Origin: Xylocopilactobacillus apis
GTDB lineage: Bacteria > Bacillota > Bacilli > Lactobacillales > Lactobacillaceae
NCBI RefSeq assembly: GCF_033095965.1
Contig: NZ_AP026801.1
Coordinates: 950,001-1,014,000 of the forward strand
Direction: 5' to 3'
DNA length: 64,000 nt
A model generated the notes under the pieces. It was not told the DNA's origin and searched no databases. It saw nothing but the letters and a program-made list of their open reading frames with translations. This document shows positions 1-10,113 of this stretch, piece after piece. The position numbers and the translations under genes were made by a program. How positions within the stretch are numbered: the stretch's first letter is position 1; each line of letters opens with the position of its first letter.

Positions 1-2383
<2,383 letters not shown>

Positions 2384-2440
2384 GAGACGAGAGCATTGAT
2401 GGTAGTAGATATTTAGTTTTGAGTGTCTGAGAAGACATGA

Positions 2441-2558
2441 GTGTGGTGGTGACAGCAAGAAGGGAACACCTGTAACCATATCGAACACAGAAGTTAAGCT
2501 TCTTAACGCCGAGAGTAGTTGGTGCGTAAGTGCCTGCGAGGGTAGGAAGCTGCCACAC
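2441..2558 (+). rRNA. 5S ribosomal RNA
   Basis: A 118-nt gene whose first and last bases pair (GTGTGGTGGTGA at the start against GCTGCCACAC at the end), with the conserved internal ACACCTGT..CCATATCGAACACAGAAGT core. It lies 57 nt after the 23S gene and 5 nt before tRNA-Asn, as expected for a 23S-5S-tRNA operon. RNase M5, which matures 5S rRNA in Firmicutes, is encoded at 10909-11478. Confidence 0.95.
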
Positions 2559-2563
2559 TTTAT

Positions 2564-2636
2564 TCCGGCTTAGCTCAGTTGGTAGAGCGCTTGACTGTTA
2601 ATCAAGATGTCGCCAGTTCGAGTCTGGCAGCCGGAG
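2564..2636 (+). tRNA. tRNA-Asn (GTT)
   Basis: A 73-nt cloverleaf: the acceptor stem starts TCCGGCT and closes with AGCCGGA, the anticodon stem is CTTGA/TCAAG around loop CTGTTAA (anticodon GTT), and the T-loop is TTCGAGT. CCA is not encoded, so the 3' end needs the CCA-adding enzyme. It follows 5S directly and precedes a terminator-like hairpin. Confidence 0.95.
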
Positions 2637-2640
2637 TAAC

Positions 2641-2668
2641 ATCCAATCATTAGATTGGATTTTCTTTT
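2641..2668 (+). terminator. Terminator-like hairpin after tRNA-Asn
   Basis: A perfect 8-bp inverted repeat, ATCCAATC and GATTGGAT, with a 4-nt loop, is followed by TTTCTTTT. This is an intrinsic-terminator shape between tRNA-Asn and tRNA-Glu. A second perfect 11-bp hairpin (2664-2689) follows at once, so read-through or RNA processing is also possible. Confidence 0.65.
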
Positions 2669-2689
2669 CAATAAGTAATTATTGAAAAG
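2664..2689 (+). other. Second perfect hairpin immediately before tRNA-Glu
   Basis: The 11-bp arms CTTTTCAATAA and TTATTGAAAAG flank a 4-nt loop, GTAA. The structure ends 4 nt before tRNA-Glu and overlaps the T-tract of the preceding hairpin. A weak promoter (TTGGAT at 2655, 16-nt spacer, AATTAT at 2677) could also lie here. Confidence 0.5.
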
Positions 2690-2693
2690 TTAT

Positions 2694-2765
2694 GACCCGT
2701 TGGTCAAGTGGTTAAGACACCGCCCTTTCACGGCGGTAACATGGGTTCAAATCCCGTACGGGTCA
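2694..2765 (+). tRNA. tRNA-Glu (TTC)
   Basis: A 72-nt cloverleaf with acceptor GACCCGT/ACGGGTC, anticodon stem CCGCC/GGCGG and loop CTTTCAC giving anticodon TTC. No CCA is encoded. It is the first of three tRNAs downstream of the double hairpin. Confidence 0.95.
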
Positions 2766-2768
2766 TTG

Positions 2769-2841
2769 GCCGACTTAGCTCAGCTGGTAGAGCATCGGTA
2801 TCGTAAACCGGCGGTCGGAGGTTCGAATCCTCTAGTCGGCA
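2769..2841 (+). tRNA. tRNA-Thr (CGT)
   Basis: A 73-nt cloverleaf with acceptor GCCGACT/AGTCGGC, anticodon stem TCGGT/ACCGG (one T-G pair) and loop ATCGTAA giving anticodon CGT, which reads ACG. It starts 3 nt after tRNA-Glu. No CCA is encoded. Confidence 0.94.
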
Positions 2842-2900
2842 TGATTTTCGATTTTTTATTTGTGAGTTGAGTTTTAAGTTTGCTTTTAATTTTATGTCTT

Positions 2901-2986
2901 GCGGGTATGGCGGAACTGGTAGACGCGCAGGATTAAGGATCCTGTGAGAGCAAAATCTCATGGAAGTTCGAGTCTTCTTGCCCGCA
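2901..2986 (+). tRNA. tRNA-Leu (AAG)
   Basis: An 86-nt gene with the long variable arm of a class II tRNA. The acceptor is GCGGGTA/TGCCCGC, the anticodon stem CAGGA/TCCTG and the loop TTAAGGA, giving anticodon AAG for CUU codons. An A34 anticodon for Leu is known in some lactic acid bacteria and streptococci, where A34 can be deaminated to inosine. No CCA is encoded. Confidence 0.92.
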
Positions 2987-3002
2987 TGTTTAAAAGCTAT
3001 TT

Positions 3003-3035
3003 GTTGGATCATTTTGTTATGGTTCAACTTTTTTT
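3003..3035 (+). terminator. Terminator of the rRNA/tRNA operon
   Basis: GTTGGATC pairs with GGTTCAAC (8 bp including G-T pairs) across a 10-nt loop, followed by a run of seven T. It sits just after tRNA-Leu and before the first protein gene. Confidence 0.7.
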
Positions 3036-3085
3036 GTTTTTTAACTTTTTTATATTAAAATATATTAAAGGTATAGGAGATATTT

Positions 3086-4210
3086 ATGTTTAAGTTGTTT
3101 AAGAAAAAACTATTGTTTTTTTGGGGAATATTAATAGTGATGTTAAGTCAGAGTTTGCCTCTGGTTAATGGCACCTATGTTAATGCTTCTTCCGTTACCT
3201 CCTTTGTTGGAGTAATTGATTATGTTAGTGGTTACAGTGTAAGAGTTTATCAAAACAATGGAACCGTAATGCAACCTACTACTAAAATGTTGTTGGATGG
3301 AACAACCTGGAAAGTCTTTGACACTTCTATCGTTAATGGTATTGAATATTATAATTTAGGTGGTAATCAATGGGTTCAATCTAAATTTATTAAAAATTTT
3401 GTTGCACCTAAGTGGGACGGACAATCGTATTTAACAATTGGTTATGAAGCTGGTTATGGAATTGCGGTTTATAAAGATGCTGGATCGTCTTCTGTAGTTC
3501 CTGGAAAAACTTTAAAAAATGGCACAACCTGGAAAGTTTTAAGCCAAAAAAATGTTAATGGAACTCCTTGGTATCAACTTGGAAGTAATCAATGGGTAAA
3601 TGGAAAATATACTTTATTTGGTAAAGTAAGCTCTTCTAGTGTTAAATTAAGTGTTCCATATCATAGTCAATACGTACCTGTTTTTGCTCCTTGGGGATGT
3701 GCCTCTACAGCAATGGCTATGTTAGTAGAATATGAAGGGCCAACTGTTGATCTTCGTTATGCTCAAGATCATCTTCCTATGTATCCAACTCCGGGTGGTC
3801 AAAAAGGTAATGTTTATACAGGTGTAGGTTTTGGATATGTTATAAATTCAACTGCCTTAACTAAATATGCACAAAATTGGAATACCAATGTCAGAAATAT
3901 TACTGGTAGCTCGGTTAACACAATAAAAAATCTTGTTTTAAGCGGACATCCAGTGTTGTATTATGGATTTTCATCATATCAAAAATTACCCGGTGATCAA
4001 AGAAGAAATCATTGTAAAGTAATAGTCGGATATGATAACGGCAATTTCTTAATTCATGATCCTTTGTATTATTCTTCTAGTGATCGTTCCGGTAGTGGTG
4101 GTACAAGAAGTATTGGATATTATAATGGTTATGATAATGGAGCCATTTATTGGTCAAGTACTTCTAAACTTACTAATGAATATGCTGGTAGTGCTATTTC
4201 TATAAAATAG
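3086..4210 (+). CDS. Secreted C39-like cysteine peptidase with two N-terminal cell-surface repeats
   Basis: 374 residues. The N-terminus (MFKLFKKKLLFFWGILIVML) is basic then hydrophobic, a typical signal peptide with likely cleavage near residue 30. Residues about 40-105 and 115-175 are two related units, each ending in a TTWKV...NG..(Y/W)Y.LG.NQWV pattern; they resemble SLAP-type surface-attachment repeats. The C-terminal half resembles the Peptidase_C39_2 family: Cys205 in PWGCASTAMAML, His309 in NHCKVIVGYD and Asp in IHDPL are the plausible catalytic set. The substrate is unknown; this fold includes bacteriocin-leader and cell-wall peptidases, and no bacteriocin transporter is nearby. The start is supported by AGGAGA 8 nt upstream. 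The ECF gene follows after 25 nt. Confidence 0.8.
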   Translation: MFKLFKKKLLFFWGILIVMLSQSLPLVNGTYVNASSVTSFVGVIDYVSGYSVRVYQNNGTVMQPTTKMLLDGTTWKVFDTSIVNGIEYYNLGGNQWVQSKFIKNFVAPKWDGQSYLTIGYEAGYGIAVYKDAGSSSVVPGKTLKNGTTWKVLSQKNVNGTPWYQLGSNQWVNGKYTLFGKVSSSSVKLSVPYHSQYVPVFAPWGCASTAMAMLVEYEGPTVDLRYAQDHLPMYPTPGGQKGNVYTGVGFGYVINSTALTKYAQNWNTNVRNITGSSVNTIKNLVLSGHPVLYYGFSSYQKLPGDQRRNHCKVIVGYDNGNFLIHDPLYYSSSDRSGSGGTRSIGYYNGYDNGAIYWSSTSKLTNEYAGSAISIK

Positions 4211-4235
4211 AAGTTTGAAAAAGGAGTATTATTAG

Positions 4236-4838
4236 TTGAGTTTTGGTAACCATAAAAAGATTTTTAGAATTGCAATATTAAGTGTTTTTATTGCCTTAAT
4301 AATTGCTCAGTCTTTTTTGCCATTTTTAGGATATATAACTTTAATTCCAGGCTTTCCACAAGTAACAACGTTACACTTAACCGTTATTTTAGCAGGATTA
4401 TTGTTAGGACCTTTAGATGGTTTAATTATTGGCTTTTTTTGGGGGTTAACTTCATTAATAGTTGCATATACTACACCACCAGGTGGATTAGCTGTTTTGA
4501 TTTTTCAAAACCCTATTATTTCAATAATTCCTAGGATTTTAACGGGATTAATTGCTGGTATGATCTATAAGCCTTTTAAGAAACTATCACGATTTAAAAG
4601 AAGTTTTGGAGCAATATTGGCTTCAATTTTCGGTACTTCTGTTAATACTATTGGAGTAATTTTATTATCATGGTTACTTATAGCTGAAAAAGTTGTTAAG
4701 TTTCAACACATCTCCGGTAATTTTTTTATTGGACTTTTATCCATATTTATGGTTAATTTTGTGTTAGAGATTATTTTGTCAGTTATTGTTTGTCCAATTA
4801 TTTCTGAACTTTTAGTTGATCGAATTGAACAAAGGTGA
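4236..4838 (+). CDS. ECF transporter S component (substrate-binding membrane subunit)
   Basis: 200 residues, five or six predicted membrane helices. The segment with HLTVILAGLLLGPLDG followed by a Gly-rich helix is typical of S components of energy-coupling factor vitamin transporters. These capture a vitamin or precursor and share the EcfAAT module, which is not in this window. The substrate cannot be assigned; a pantothenate-type (PanT-like) role is possible but unproved. The start is TTG, chosen because AAGGAG lies 10 nt upstream and the next residues match family N-termini. Confidence 0.75.
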   Translation: MSFGNHKKIFRIAILSVFIALIIAQSFLPFLGYITLIPGFPQVTTLHLTVILAGLLLGPLDGLIIGFFWGLTSLIVAYTTPPGGLAVLIFQNPIISIIPRILTGLIAGMIYKPFKKLSRFKRSFGAILASIFGTSVNTIGVILLSWLLIAEKVVKFQHISGNFFIGLLSIFMVNFVLEIILSVIVCPIISELLVDRIEQR

Positions 4839-4858
4839 CGGGTAGAGATTTTAGATAA

Positions 4859-4886
4859 TTGATTTTTAAATGTAATATGGTACAAT
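4859..4886 (+). promoter_or_regulatory. Promoter of the cold-shock gene
   Basis: TTGATT (4859), a 16-nt spacer and TACAAT (4881) form a good sigma-A promoter. The transcript would carry a leader of about 90 nt before the csp start, as cold-shock genes usually do; such leaders often act as RNA thermosensors. Confidence 0.7.
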
Positions 4887-4982
4887 AAGTTATGTATTTT
4901 TTCAAAGGGTAGTGGTTCGATAGTTTTATACTTTCCCCATGGTACCTGTGATAGATGCAATTTTTTAGTGGAAGGAAAGTCA

Positions 4983-5183
4983 ATGGAACACGGAACTGTA
5001 AAATGGTTTAATCCTGAAAAGGGTTATGGTTTCTTAACAAGAGAAAATGGCGATGATGTATTCGTACATTTCTCATCCATTCAGGGAGATGGTTTTAAAA
5101 CTCTTTCTGAAGGCGAAGCTGTAACTTTTGATATTGAGGATTCAGATCGCGGACCACAAGCTGTTAACGTTGTAAAAGGTTAA
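4983..5183 (+). CDS. Cold-shock protein, Csp family
   Basis: 66 residues, the normal length of a bacterial cold-shock domain protein. RNP1 is KGYGFL and RNP2 is VFVHFS, the nucleic-acid-binding motifs of the five-stranded OB fold. It acts in the cytoplasm as an RNA chaperone that melts secondary structure at low temperature. The start is the ATG at 4983, 3 nt after GGAAGGAAAG-type Shine-Dalgarno bases; a GTG 15 nt upstream is in frame but lies inside the ribosome site. A terminator follows, so the gene is monocistronic. Confidence 0.93.
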   Translation: MEHGTVKWFNPEKGYGFLTRENGDDVFVHFSSIQGDGFKTLSEGEAVTFDIEDSDRGPQAVNVVKG

Positions 5184-5201
5184 TTAGTTTGCTGGAAAAA
5201 G

Positions 5202-5240
5202 CCTAAATTTCGTTTAGAAATGAAATTTTAGGTTTTTTTT
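5202..5240 (+). terminator. Terminator after csp
   Basis: CCTAAATTTC pairs with GAAATTTTAGG (one bulged base) and is followed by eight or more T. Confidence 0.8.
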
Positions 5241-5284
5241 TATTATATTAAGTTTATAAATATTTTTTTGGAGACATGTTCATC

Positions 5285-8032
5285 ATGGAAAAAAATAAAA
5301 GCTTCGACTTATTAGAAACCGAAATAGATAAGTTTTATAAAGAATTAAATACTTCTTCAAAAGGAATTAGTTCTAACGAAGCTAAAAAAAGATTAAGTTC
5401 TTATGGTCACAATATTATTCAGCGGGAAAAACAAGGATCTCGATTCAAAGAATTTATCCAAAATTTTATTAGTGTAATGGCGATACTTTTGTGGGTTAGT
5501 GGTTTTATATCTATTTTTGCGGGAATGCCTCAACTTGGTATTGCAATTTGGGCAGTAAATTTAATCAATGGATTTTTTAGTTATTGGCAGGCTCGGGCTG
5601 CAAAAAAAGCTACTGATTCTTTAAGTAAAATGCTGCCAAGTTATGCCCAGGTAATTCGTGATGGAAAAATGGTTCAAATAGATGTTGAAGATCTAGTGCC
5701 TGGTGATGTATTTCAAATCACAGCAGGAAACAACATTTCTGCAGATGCAAGGATTATTTCTAATGATTCTCTAGAAGTTGATGAGTCGGCTTTAACTGGA
5801 GAGTCTAATTTAGTTCACAAACAAGTTTCTTATGAACAGGGGCATGGAAAATTTGGAATTAAAAATGAGATTTTTGCAGGTACGGTCGTATCTTCTGGCA
5901 GTGCTTTGGCAGTTGCAGTTAAAACTGGAATGAATACAGAATTAGGACATATTGCAAAACTTACCGAGACTAATAAAAAAGTATCTTCTCCTCTTCAAAT
6001 TGAATTAAATCGGTTAACTCGTCAAATTTCATTAATTGCATTCATGATTGGTATTGTTTTTTTTATTTCTGCAATCTTTTTTGTTCATTATCCTGCTGCT
6101 AAATCATTTATTTTTGCTCTAGGCATGGTTGTGGCTTTTATTCCAGAAGGGCTTTTACCTACAGTAACTCTTTCTTTGGCTCAGGGAGTTCAAAGAATGG
6201 CTAAAAAGCATGCATTAGTTAAATCGTTAAATAGCGTTGAGACTCTTGGAGAAACAACGGTGATTGCTTCTGATAAAACCGGCACTTTAACTCAGAATCA
6301 GATGACAATTAATCATATTTGGTTTCCTCATAAAATTTATGAAGTAACCGGCGAAGGATACGTTAATAATGGTGAAATACAGTTTCAAAGTTCGAAAATT
6401 TATTTAAAAGAAGATGCAGGTCTCCAAAAGTTAATTGATATTGCAGCTTTAAACAGTGATACAGAAATCAAACAAGAAAAGTCGGAAAAGCCAAAAATTA
6501 TTGGAACTCCTACCGAAGCTGCTCATGATATTTTAGTTGCTAAATCAGGAGCCGATAAAAAAGAAATTATAGCTAGTTATCCAAGAATTAAAGAATTAAC
6601 TTTTGATTCAAATCGAAAAAGAATGACTACAATTCATCAAATGAATGATGGAAAAATTTTCATTGCAGTTAAAGGGGCACTTTCTAGTGTTATTTCTAAG
6701 TGTTCTAAAATTTTTGATAACGGAAAAATACGTGATTTAACAGGAGATGATAAAGATTCTATCAGTAAAGCTGATGATACCTTTGCGTCAGAGGGATTAC
6801 GATCTCTAGCAATGGCATACAGAATCGATGATAGTAAATTAGACGAATATGACATTGATAATACAGAAAGAGAACTCATTTTTGTTGGATTTACTGTGAT
6901 GGCAGATCCGCCTCGTCCTGAAGTTTATGATGCTGTTCAAAAAGCTCATCAAGCAGGAATTAAAATTATGATGGTTACAGGAGATAGTGGTTTAACTGCA
7001 AAATCAGTTGCTAAAAAAATAGGAATTGTTTCAGATAACGCAAGAATTATTTCAGATACTGATTTAGATAATATGTCAGATGATGAACTTTCTGAAGCTG
7101 TAAAAGGTGAGGTGATCTTTGCTCGGGTAGCACCTGAACAAAAATATCGAATTGTTAAAGCAAATCAAAGGAATGGAGAAATCGTTGCTTCCACTGGAGA
7201 TGGGGTTAATGATGCTCCTGCTTTAAAACAGGCAGATATTGGTATTGCAATGGGAATGACGGGGACCGATGTTGCAAAAAATGCGGCAGATATGATTTTG
7301 ACTGACGATAATTTTGCCTCAATTGTAACAGCAATTGAAGAAGGTAGAACTGTTTATAGCAATATTCAAAAGTTCTTAGTTTATATTTTGAATAGCAATT
7401 TACCAGAAGCTATTCCTTCAGCTCTATTCTTGTTTTCACGAGGACTTATTCCTCTGCCTTTAACAGTTATGCAGATTTTAACCGTGGATCTTGGAACTGA
7501 TATGTTACCTGCCTTAGGGCTTGGTGCAGAGCAAATTGAACCAGGAGTTATGGATAAACCTCCGCGTCCTCGAAAATCTCATCTGTTGAGTAAATCTATT
7601 ATTTGGAAAGCTTTTGGTTGGTACGGTTTAATTGCTTCTTTGGTTTCAACAGGTGCGTATTTCTTTATTAATCATTTACATGGCTGGCCGTCAGTTCCTT
7701 TAGCAAGTTCAGGAGTATATTATCGGGAAGCAACCACAATGACTTTGGCAGCAATTGTTTTTTCTCAAATTGCTGCTGCTATTAACTGTCGAACTGAACA
7801 AACTTCAGTTTTTAAAATTGGCATTTTTAGTAATAAGCATATAGTTACAGGAATAATTTTTGAAATTTTAATTCTAGTAGTTTTGATTTATGTTCCTTTC
7901 TTCCAAGGAATTTTTAACACTGGTCCATTAAGTATAAAAAATTGGATTTTTCTCTTTTTAATTCCGATTCCACTGATTCTGATTGAAGAGATAAGGAAAT
8001 ATATTGTTAGAAATTTGCATAAAAATAAGTAA
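5285..8032 (+). CDS. P-type cation-transporting ATPase, P2C (Na,K-ATPase)-like
   Basis: About 915 residues, with all core parts: N-terminal cation ATPase domain, TGES (LTGESN), the phosphorylation site Asp330 in SDKTGTLT, nucleotide-binding KGAL, TGD (VTGDSG) and the TGDGVNDAPALK hinge. Ion-site residues look like the Na+,K+-ATPase group rather than Ca2+ pumps: M4 has IPEGLL, M5 has YILNSNLPEAIP and M6 has DLGTDMLPA, where SERCA-type pumps have NLVTDG. A role in Na+ (or Na+/K+) export is inferred; the ion is not proved, and no beta subunit is seen. The start is the ATG at 5285, because GGAG at 5270 is only 2 nt from the in-frame ATG at 5276. It is monocistronic. Confidence 0.85.
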   Translation: MEKNKSFDLLETEIDKFYKELNTSSKGISSNEAKKRLSSYGHNIIQREKQGSRFKEFIQNFISVMAILLWVSGFISIFAGMPQLGIAIWAVNLINGFFSYWQARAAKKATDSLSKMLPSYAQVIRDGKMVQIDVEDLVPGDVFQITAGNNISADARIISNDSLEVDESALTGESNLVHKQVSYEQGHGKFGIKNEIFAGTVVSSGSALAVAVKTGMNTELGHIAKLTETNKKVSSPLQIELNRLTRQISLIAFMIGIVFFISAIFFVHYPAAKSFIFALGMVVAFIPEGLLPTVTLSLAQGVQRMAKKHALVKSLNSVETLGETTVIASDKTGTLTQNQMTINHIWFPHKIYEVTGEGYVNNGEIQFQSSKIYLKEDAGLQKLIDIAALNSDTEIKQEKSEKPKIIGTPTEAAHDILVAKSGADKKEIIASYPRIKELTFDSNRKRMTTIHQMNDGKIFIAVKGALSSVISKCSKIFDNGKIRDLTGDDKDSISKADDTFASEGLRSLAMAYRIDDSKLDEYDIDNTERELIFVGFTVMADPPRPEVYDAVQKAHQAGIKIMMVTGDSGLTAKSVAKKIGIVSDNARIISDTDLDNMSDDELSEAVKGEVIFARVAPEQKYRIVKANQRNGEIVASTGDGVNDAPALKQADIGIAMGMTGTDVAKNAADMILTDDNFASIVTAIEEGRTVYSNIQKFLVYILNSNLPEAIPSALFLFSRGLIPLPLTVMQILTVDLGTDMLPALGLGAEQIEPGVMDKPPRPRKSHLLSKSIIWKAFGWYGLIASLVSTGAYFFINHLHGWPSVPLASSGVYYREATTMTLAAIVFSQIAAAINCRTEQTSVFKIGIFSNKHIVTGIIFEILILVVLIYVPFFQGIFNTGPLSIKNWIFLFLIPIPLILIEEIRKYIVRNLHKNK

Positions 8033-8041
8033 ATATTAAAC

Positions 8042-8066
8042 TATCGTCCTTTGGACGATATTTTTG
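8042..8066 (+). terminator. Terminator after the P-type ATPase
   Basis: TATCGTCC and GGACGATA form a perfect 8-bp stem with a 3-nt loop, followed by TTTTT. Confidence 0.85.
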
Positions 8067-8077
8067 TCTGTAAGAGA

Positions 8078-8086
8078 TGCTATAAT
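8078..8086 (+). promoter_or_regulatory. Extended -10 promoter of the metG operon
   Basis: TGCTATAAT (TGn plus a consensus TATAAT at 8081) lies 30 nt before metG and just after the ATPase terminator. No good -35 hexamer is seen at the right spacing, as is common with extended -10 promoters. Confidence 0.6.
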
Positions 8087-8115
8087 TTAGTTAATTCTGT
8101 TTTTGTGAGGAAATA

Positions 8116-10113
8116 ATGTCAACGAATAAGAAATTTTATATTACAACTCCAATCTATTATCCTAGCGGAAGACTTCAGTTAGGTAATACGTACACTACTG
8201 TTTTAGCTGATAGTTTAGCAAGATTTCATCGTTTAAAAGGAGAATCTGTTTACTTTTTAACAGGTTCAGATGAACATGGTCTTAAGATTGAAAGAAAGGC
8301 CGAAGAAAATAATCAAAAACCGATCGAATACCTTGATGAACAAATAGCCAATTTTAAAAAACTTTGGAAATTAATGGATATTTCGTATGATCAATTTATC
8401 AGAACTACTGATCCAGAGCATGAAAAAAAAGTTCAGCATATTTTTAGTAAGCTTCAAGAACAAGGGGATATTTATAAAGGAGAATACGTAGGTTGGTATT
8501 CAGTATCTGACGAAGAGTACTTCACTGAATCTCAATTAGCTGAAGTTTATCGCGATGAGAGTGGAAAAGTTATTGGCGGTAAAGCTCCTAGCGGTCATGA
8601 AGTTGAGCTGGTTAAAGAAGAAACTTATTTTTTCAAAATGAGTAAATATGCGGACTGGTTATTAAAGTATTATCAGGATCATCCAAATTTCATTCAGCCG
8701 GCATCCCGGATGAATGAAATGATTAATAATTTTATTAAACCTGGACTAGAAGATTTAGCAGTTACTAGAACTAAAGTTGATTGGGGAGTCAAAGTTCCAG
8801 GTGATCCTAAACACGTTATTTATGTTTGGATTGACGCTTTAAGTAATTATATAACTGCTTTGGGATACGATCCTGATCAAAAACAGCAGCCAGAATTATT
8901 TGAAAAATTTTGGCCGGCAAACTTACATTTAGTAGGTAAAGAAATTGTTCGTTTTCATACGATATATTGGCCAATAATGTTACATGCACTAAATTTACCA
9001 TTACCAGATGAAATATTAGGTCATGGCTGGTTAATTATGAAAAACGGAAAAATGAGCAAGTCTAAAGGTAATGTGATTTATCCAGAGACTCTTATTGATC
9101 GCTATGGCTTAGATGCAGTTCGTTATTATTTACTTAAAATGATGCCGTATGGCAACGATGGAGTTTTCACGCCGGAAGATTTTGTAACACGTCTTAATTC
9201 TGATTTAGCTAATGATTTGGGAAATTTGTTAAGTCGTACTGTAAGTATGATTAACTTGTACAATGATGGTGTAATTCCCAAACTGTCAAACTTAAACAAG
9301 GAAGATGTTAGTATTGAAGAATTATCGGTTCAAATATATAAAGATTATGATGAAGCGATGAGCACGGCTAACCTTGGAGATGCGCTAGATGCAGTATGGA
9401 CATTTATTAGACGTACGAATAAGTATATTGATGAGACGCAACCTTGGGTCAAAGCCAAAGATTCATCATTAAAAAATGAATTAAATGATGTTCTTGCACA
9501 TCTAGCTGCTTCATTAAGATTTATTGGCACACTCTTACAGCCGATTATGACAGAAACACCTAAAAAAATTTTTGAACAGTTAGGATTGGATCAGATCAGT
9601 TTAATTAAAGATTTGAATTTTTTGGATCTTCCAGAAAATTCTAAAGTAGTTGAAAGACCAACTTCTATTTTTCCAAGGATTAAAGCAAAAGAGGAAGTAG
9701 AGTTTGTTAGTAAATTGGTTAGTAAGAGTACAAAAGGGAAAGGGCGTGCTCATATGGAAGAGTTGAAGAAAGAAGAACAGAAGTCTATTCAGTACGACGA
9801 TTTTAGTAAAGTAAAGATGGTTGTTGCTGAAATAAAAGAAGCCGAATTTTTACCGAATTCTGAAAAATTAATCAAATTTATTCTTGATGATGGACACAAC
9901 CATCATCGCCAGATACTGAGTGGAATTAGAAAATGGTATCCTGAACCGGAGAAATTGATTGGTAAGAAAGTTATAATTGTTGCCAATCTAGCTGCTAGAA
10001 AAATGGCGGGAAGCCAAAGTGAAGGAATGATTTTAGCTGGTGAAAATGGCGATGGAAATGTTGTTTTAACTCTTATGCCGGATGTATTAGAACCGGGAGC
10101 AGAAATTAGCTAA
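8116..10113 (+). CDS. metG: Methionyl-tRNA synthetase
   Basis: 665 residues, the usual length of the long bacterial form (B. subtilis about 664). It charges tRNA-Met in the cytoplasm. A class I catalytic core lies in the first half, with the KMSKS signature intact (GKMSKSKGN), then a helical anticodon-binding domain, and a C-terminal tRNA-binding OB domain (from about residue 560, YDDFSKVKMVVAEI). The HIGH signature is altered: in PSGRLQLGNTY the first His is Gln21 and the second is Asn24. Asn at the second site is tolerated in relatives; Gln at the first is unusual. It is the first gene of a metG-tatD-rnmV-ksgA run; its TAA shares a base with the tatD ATG. Confidence 0.95.
   Translation: MSTNKKFYITTPIYYPSGRLQLGNTYTTVLADSLARFHRLKGESVYFLTGSDEHGLKIERKAEENNQKPIEYLDEQIANFKKLWKLMDISYDQFIRTTDPEHEKKVQHIFSKLQEQGDIYKGEYVGWYSVSDEEYFTESQLAEVYRDESGKVIGGKAPSGHEVELVKEETYFFKMSKYADWLLKYYQDHPNFIQPASRMNEMINNFIKPGLEDLAVTRTKVDWGVKVPGDPKHVIYVWIDALSNYITALGYDPDQKQQPELFEKFWPANLHLVGKEIVRFHTIYWPIMLHALNLPLPDEILGHGWLIMKNGKMSKSKGNVIYPETLIDRYGLDAVRYYLLKMMPYGNDGVFTPEDFVTRLNSDLANDLGNLLSRTVSMINLYNDGVIPKLSNLNKEDVSIEELSVQIYKDYDEAMSTANLGDALDAVWTFIRRTNKYIDETQPWVKAKDSSLKNELNDVLAHLAASLRFIGTLLQPIMTETPKKIFEQLGLDQISLIKDLNFLDLPENSKVVERPTSIFPRIKAKEEVEFVSKLVSKSTKGKGRAHMEELKKEEQKSIQYDDFSKVKMVVAEIKEAEFLPNSEKLIKFILDDGHNHHRQILSGIRKWYPEPEKLIGKKVIIVANLAARKMAGSQSEGMILAGENGDGNVVLTLMPDVLEPGAEIS

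Noticed and set aside
2682-3027. Short frames across the tRNA cluster
   Set aside because: They run through tRNA-Glu, tRNA-Thr and tRNA-Leu and are explained by those genes.
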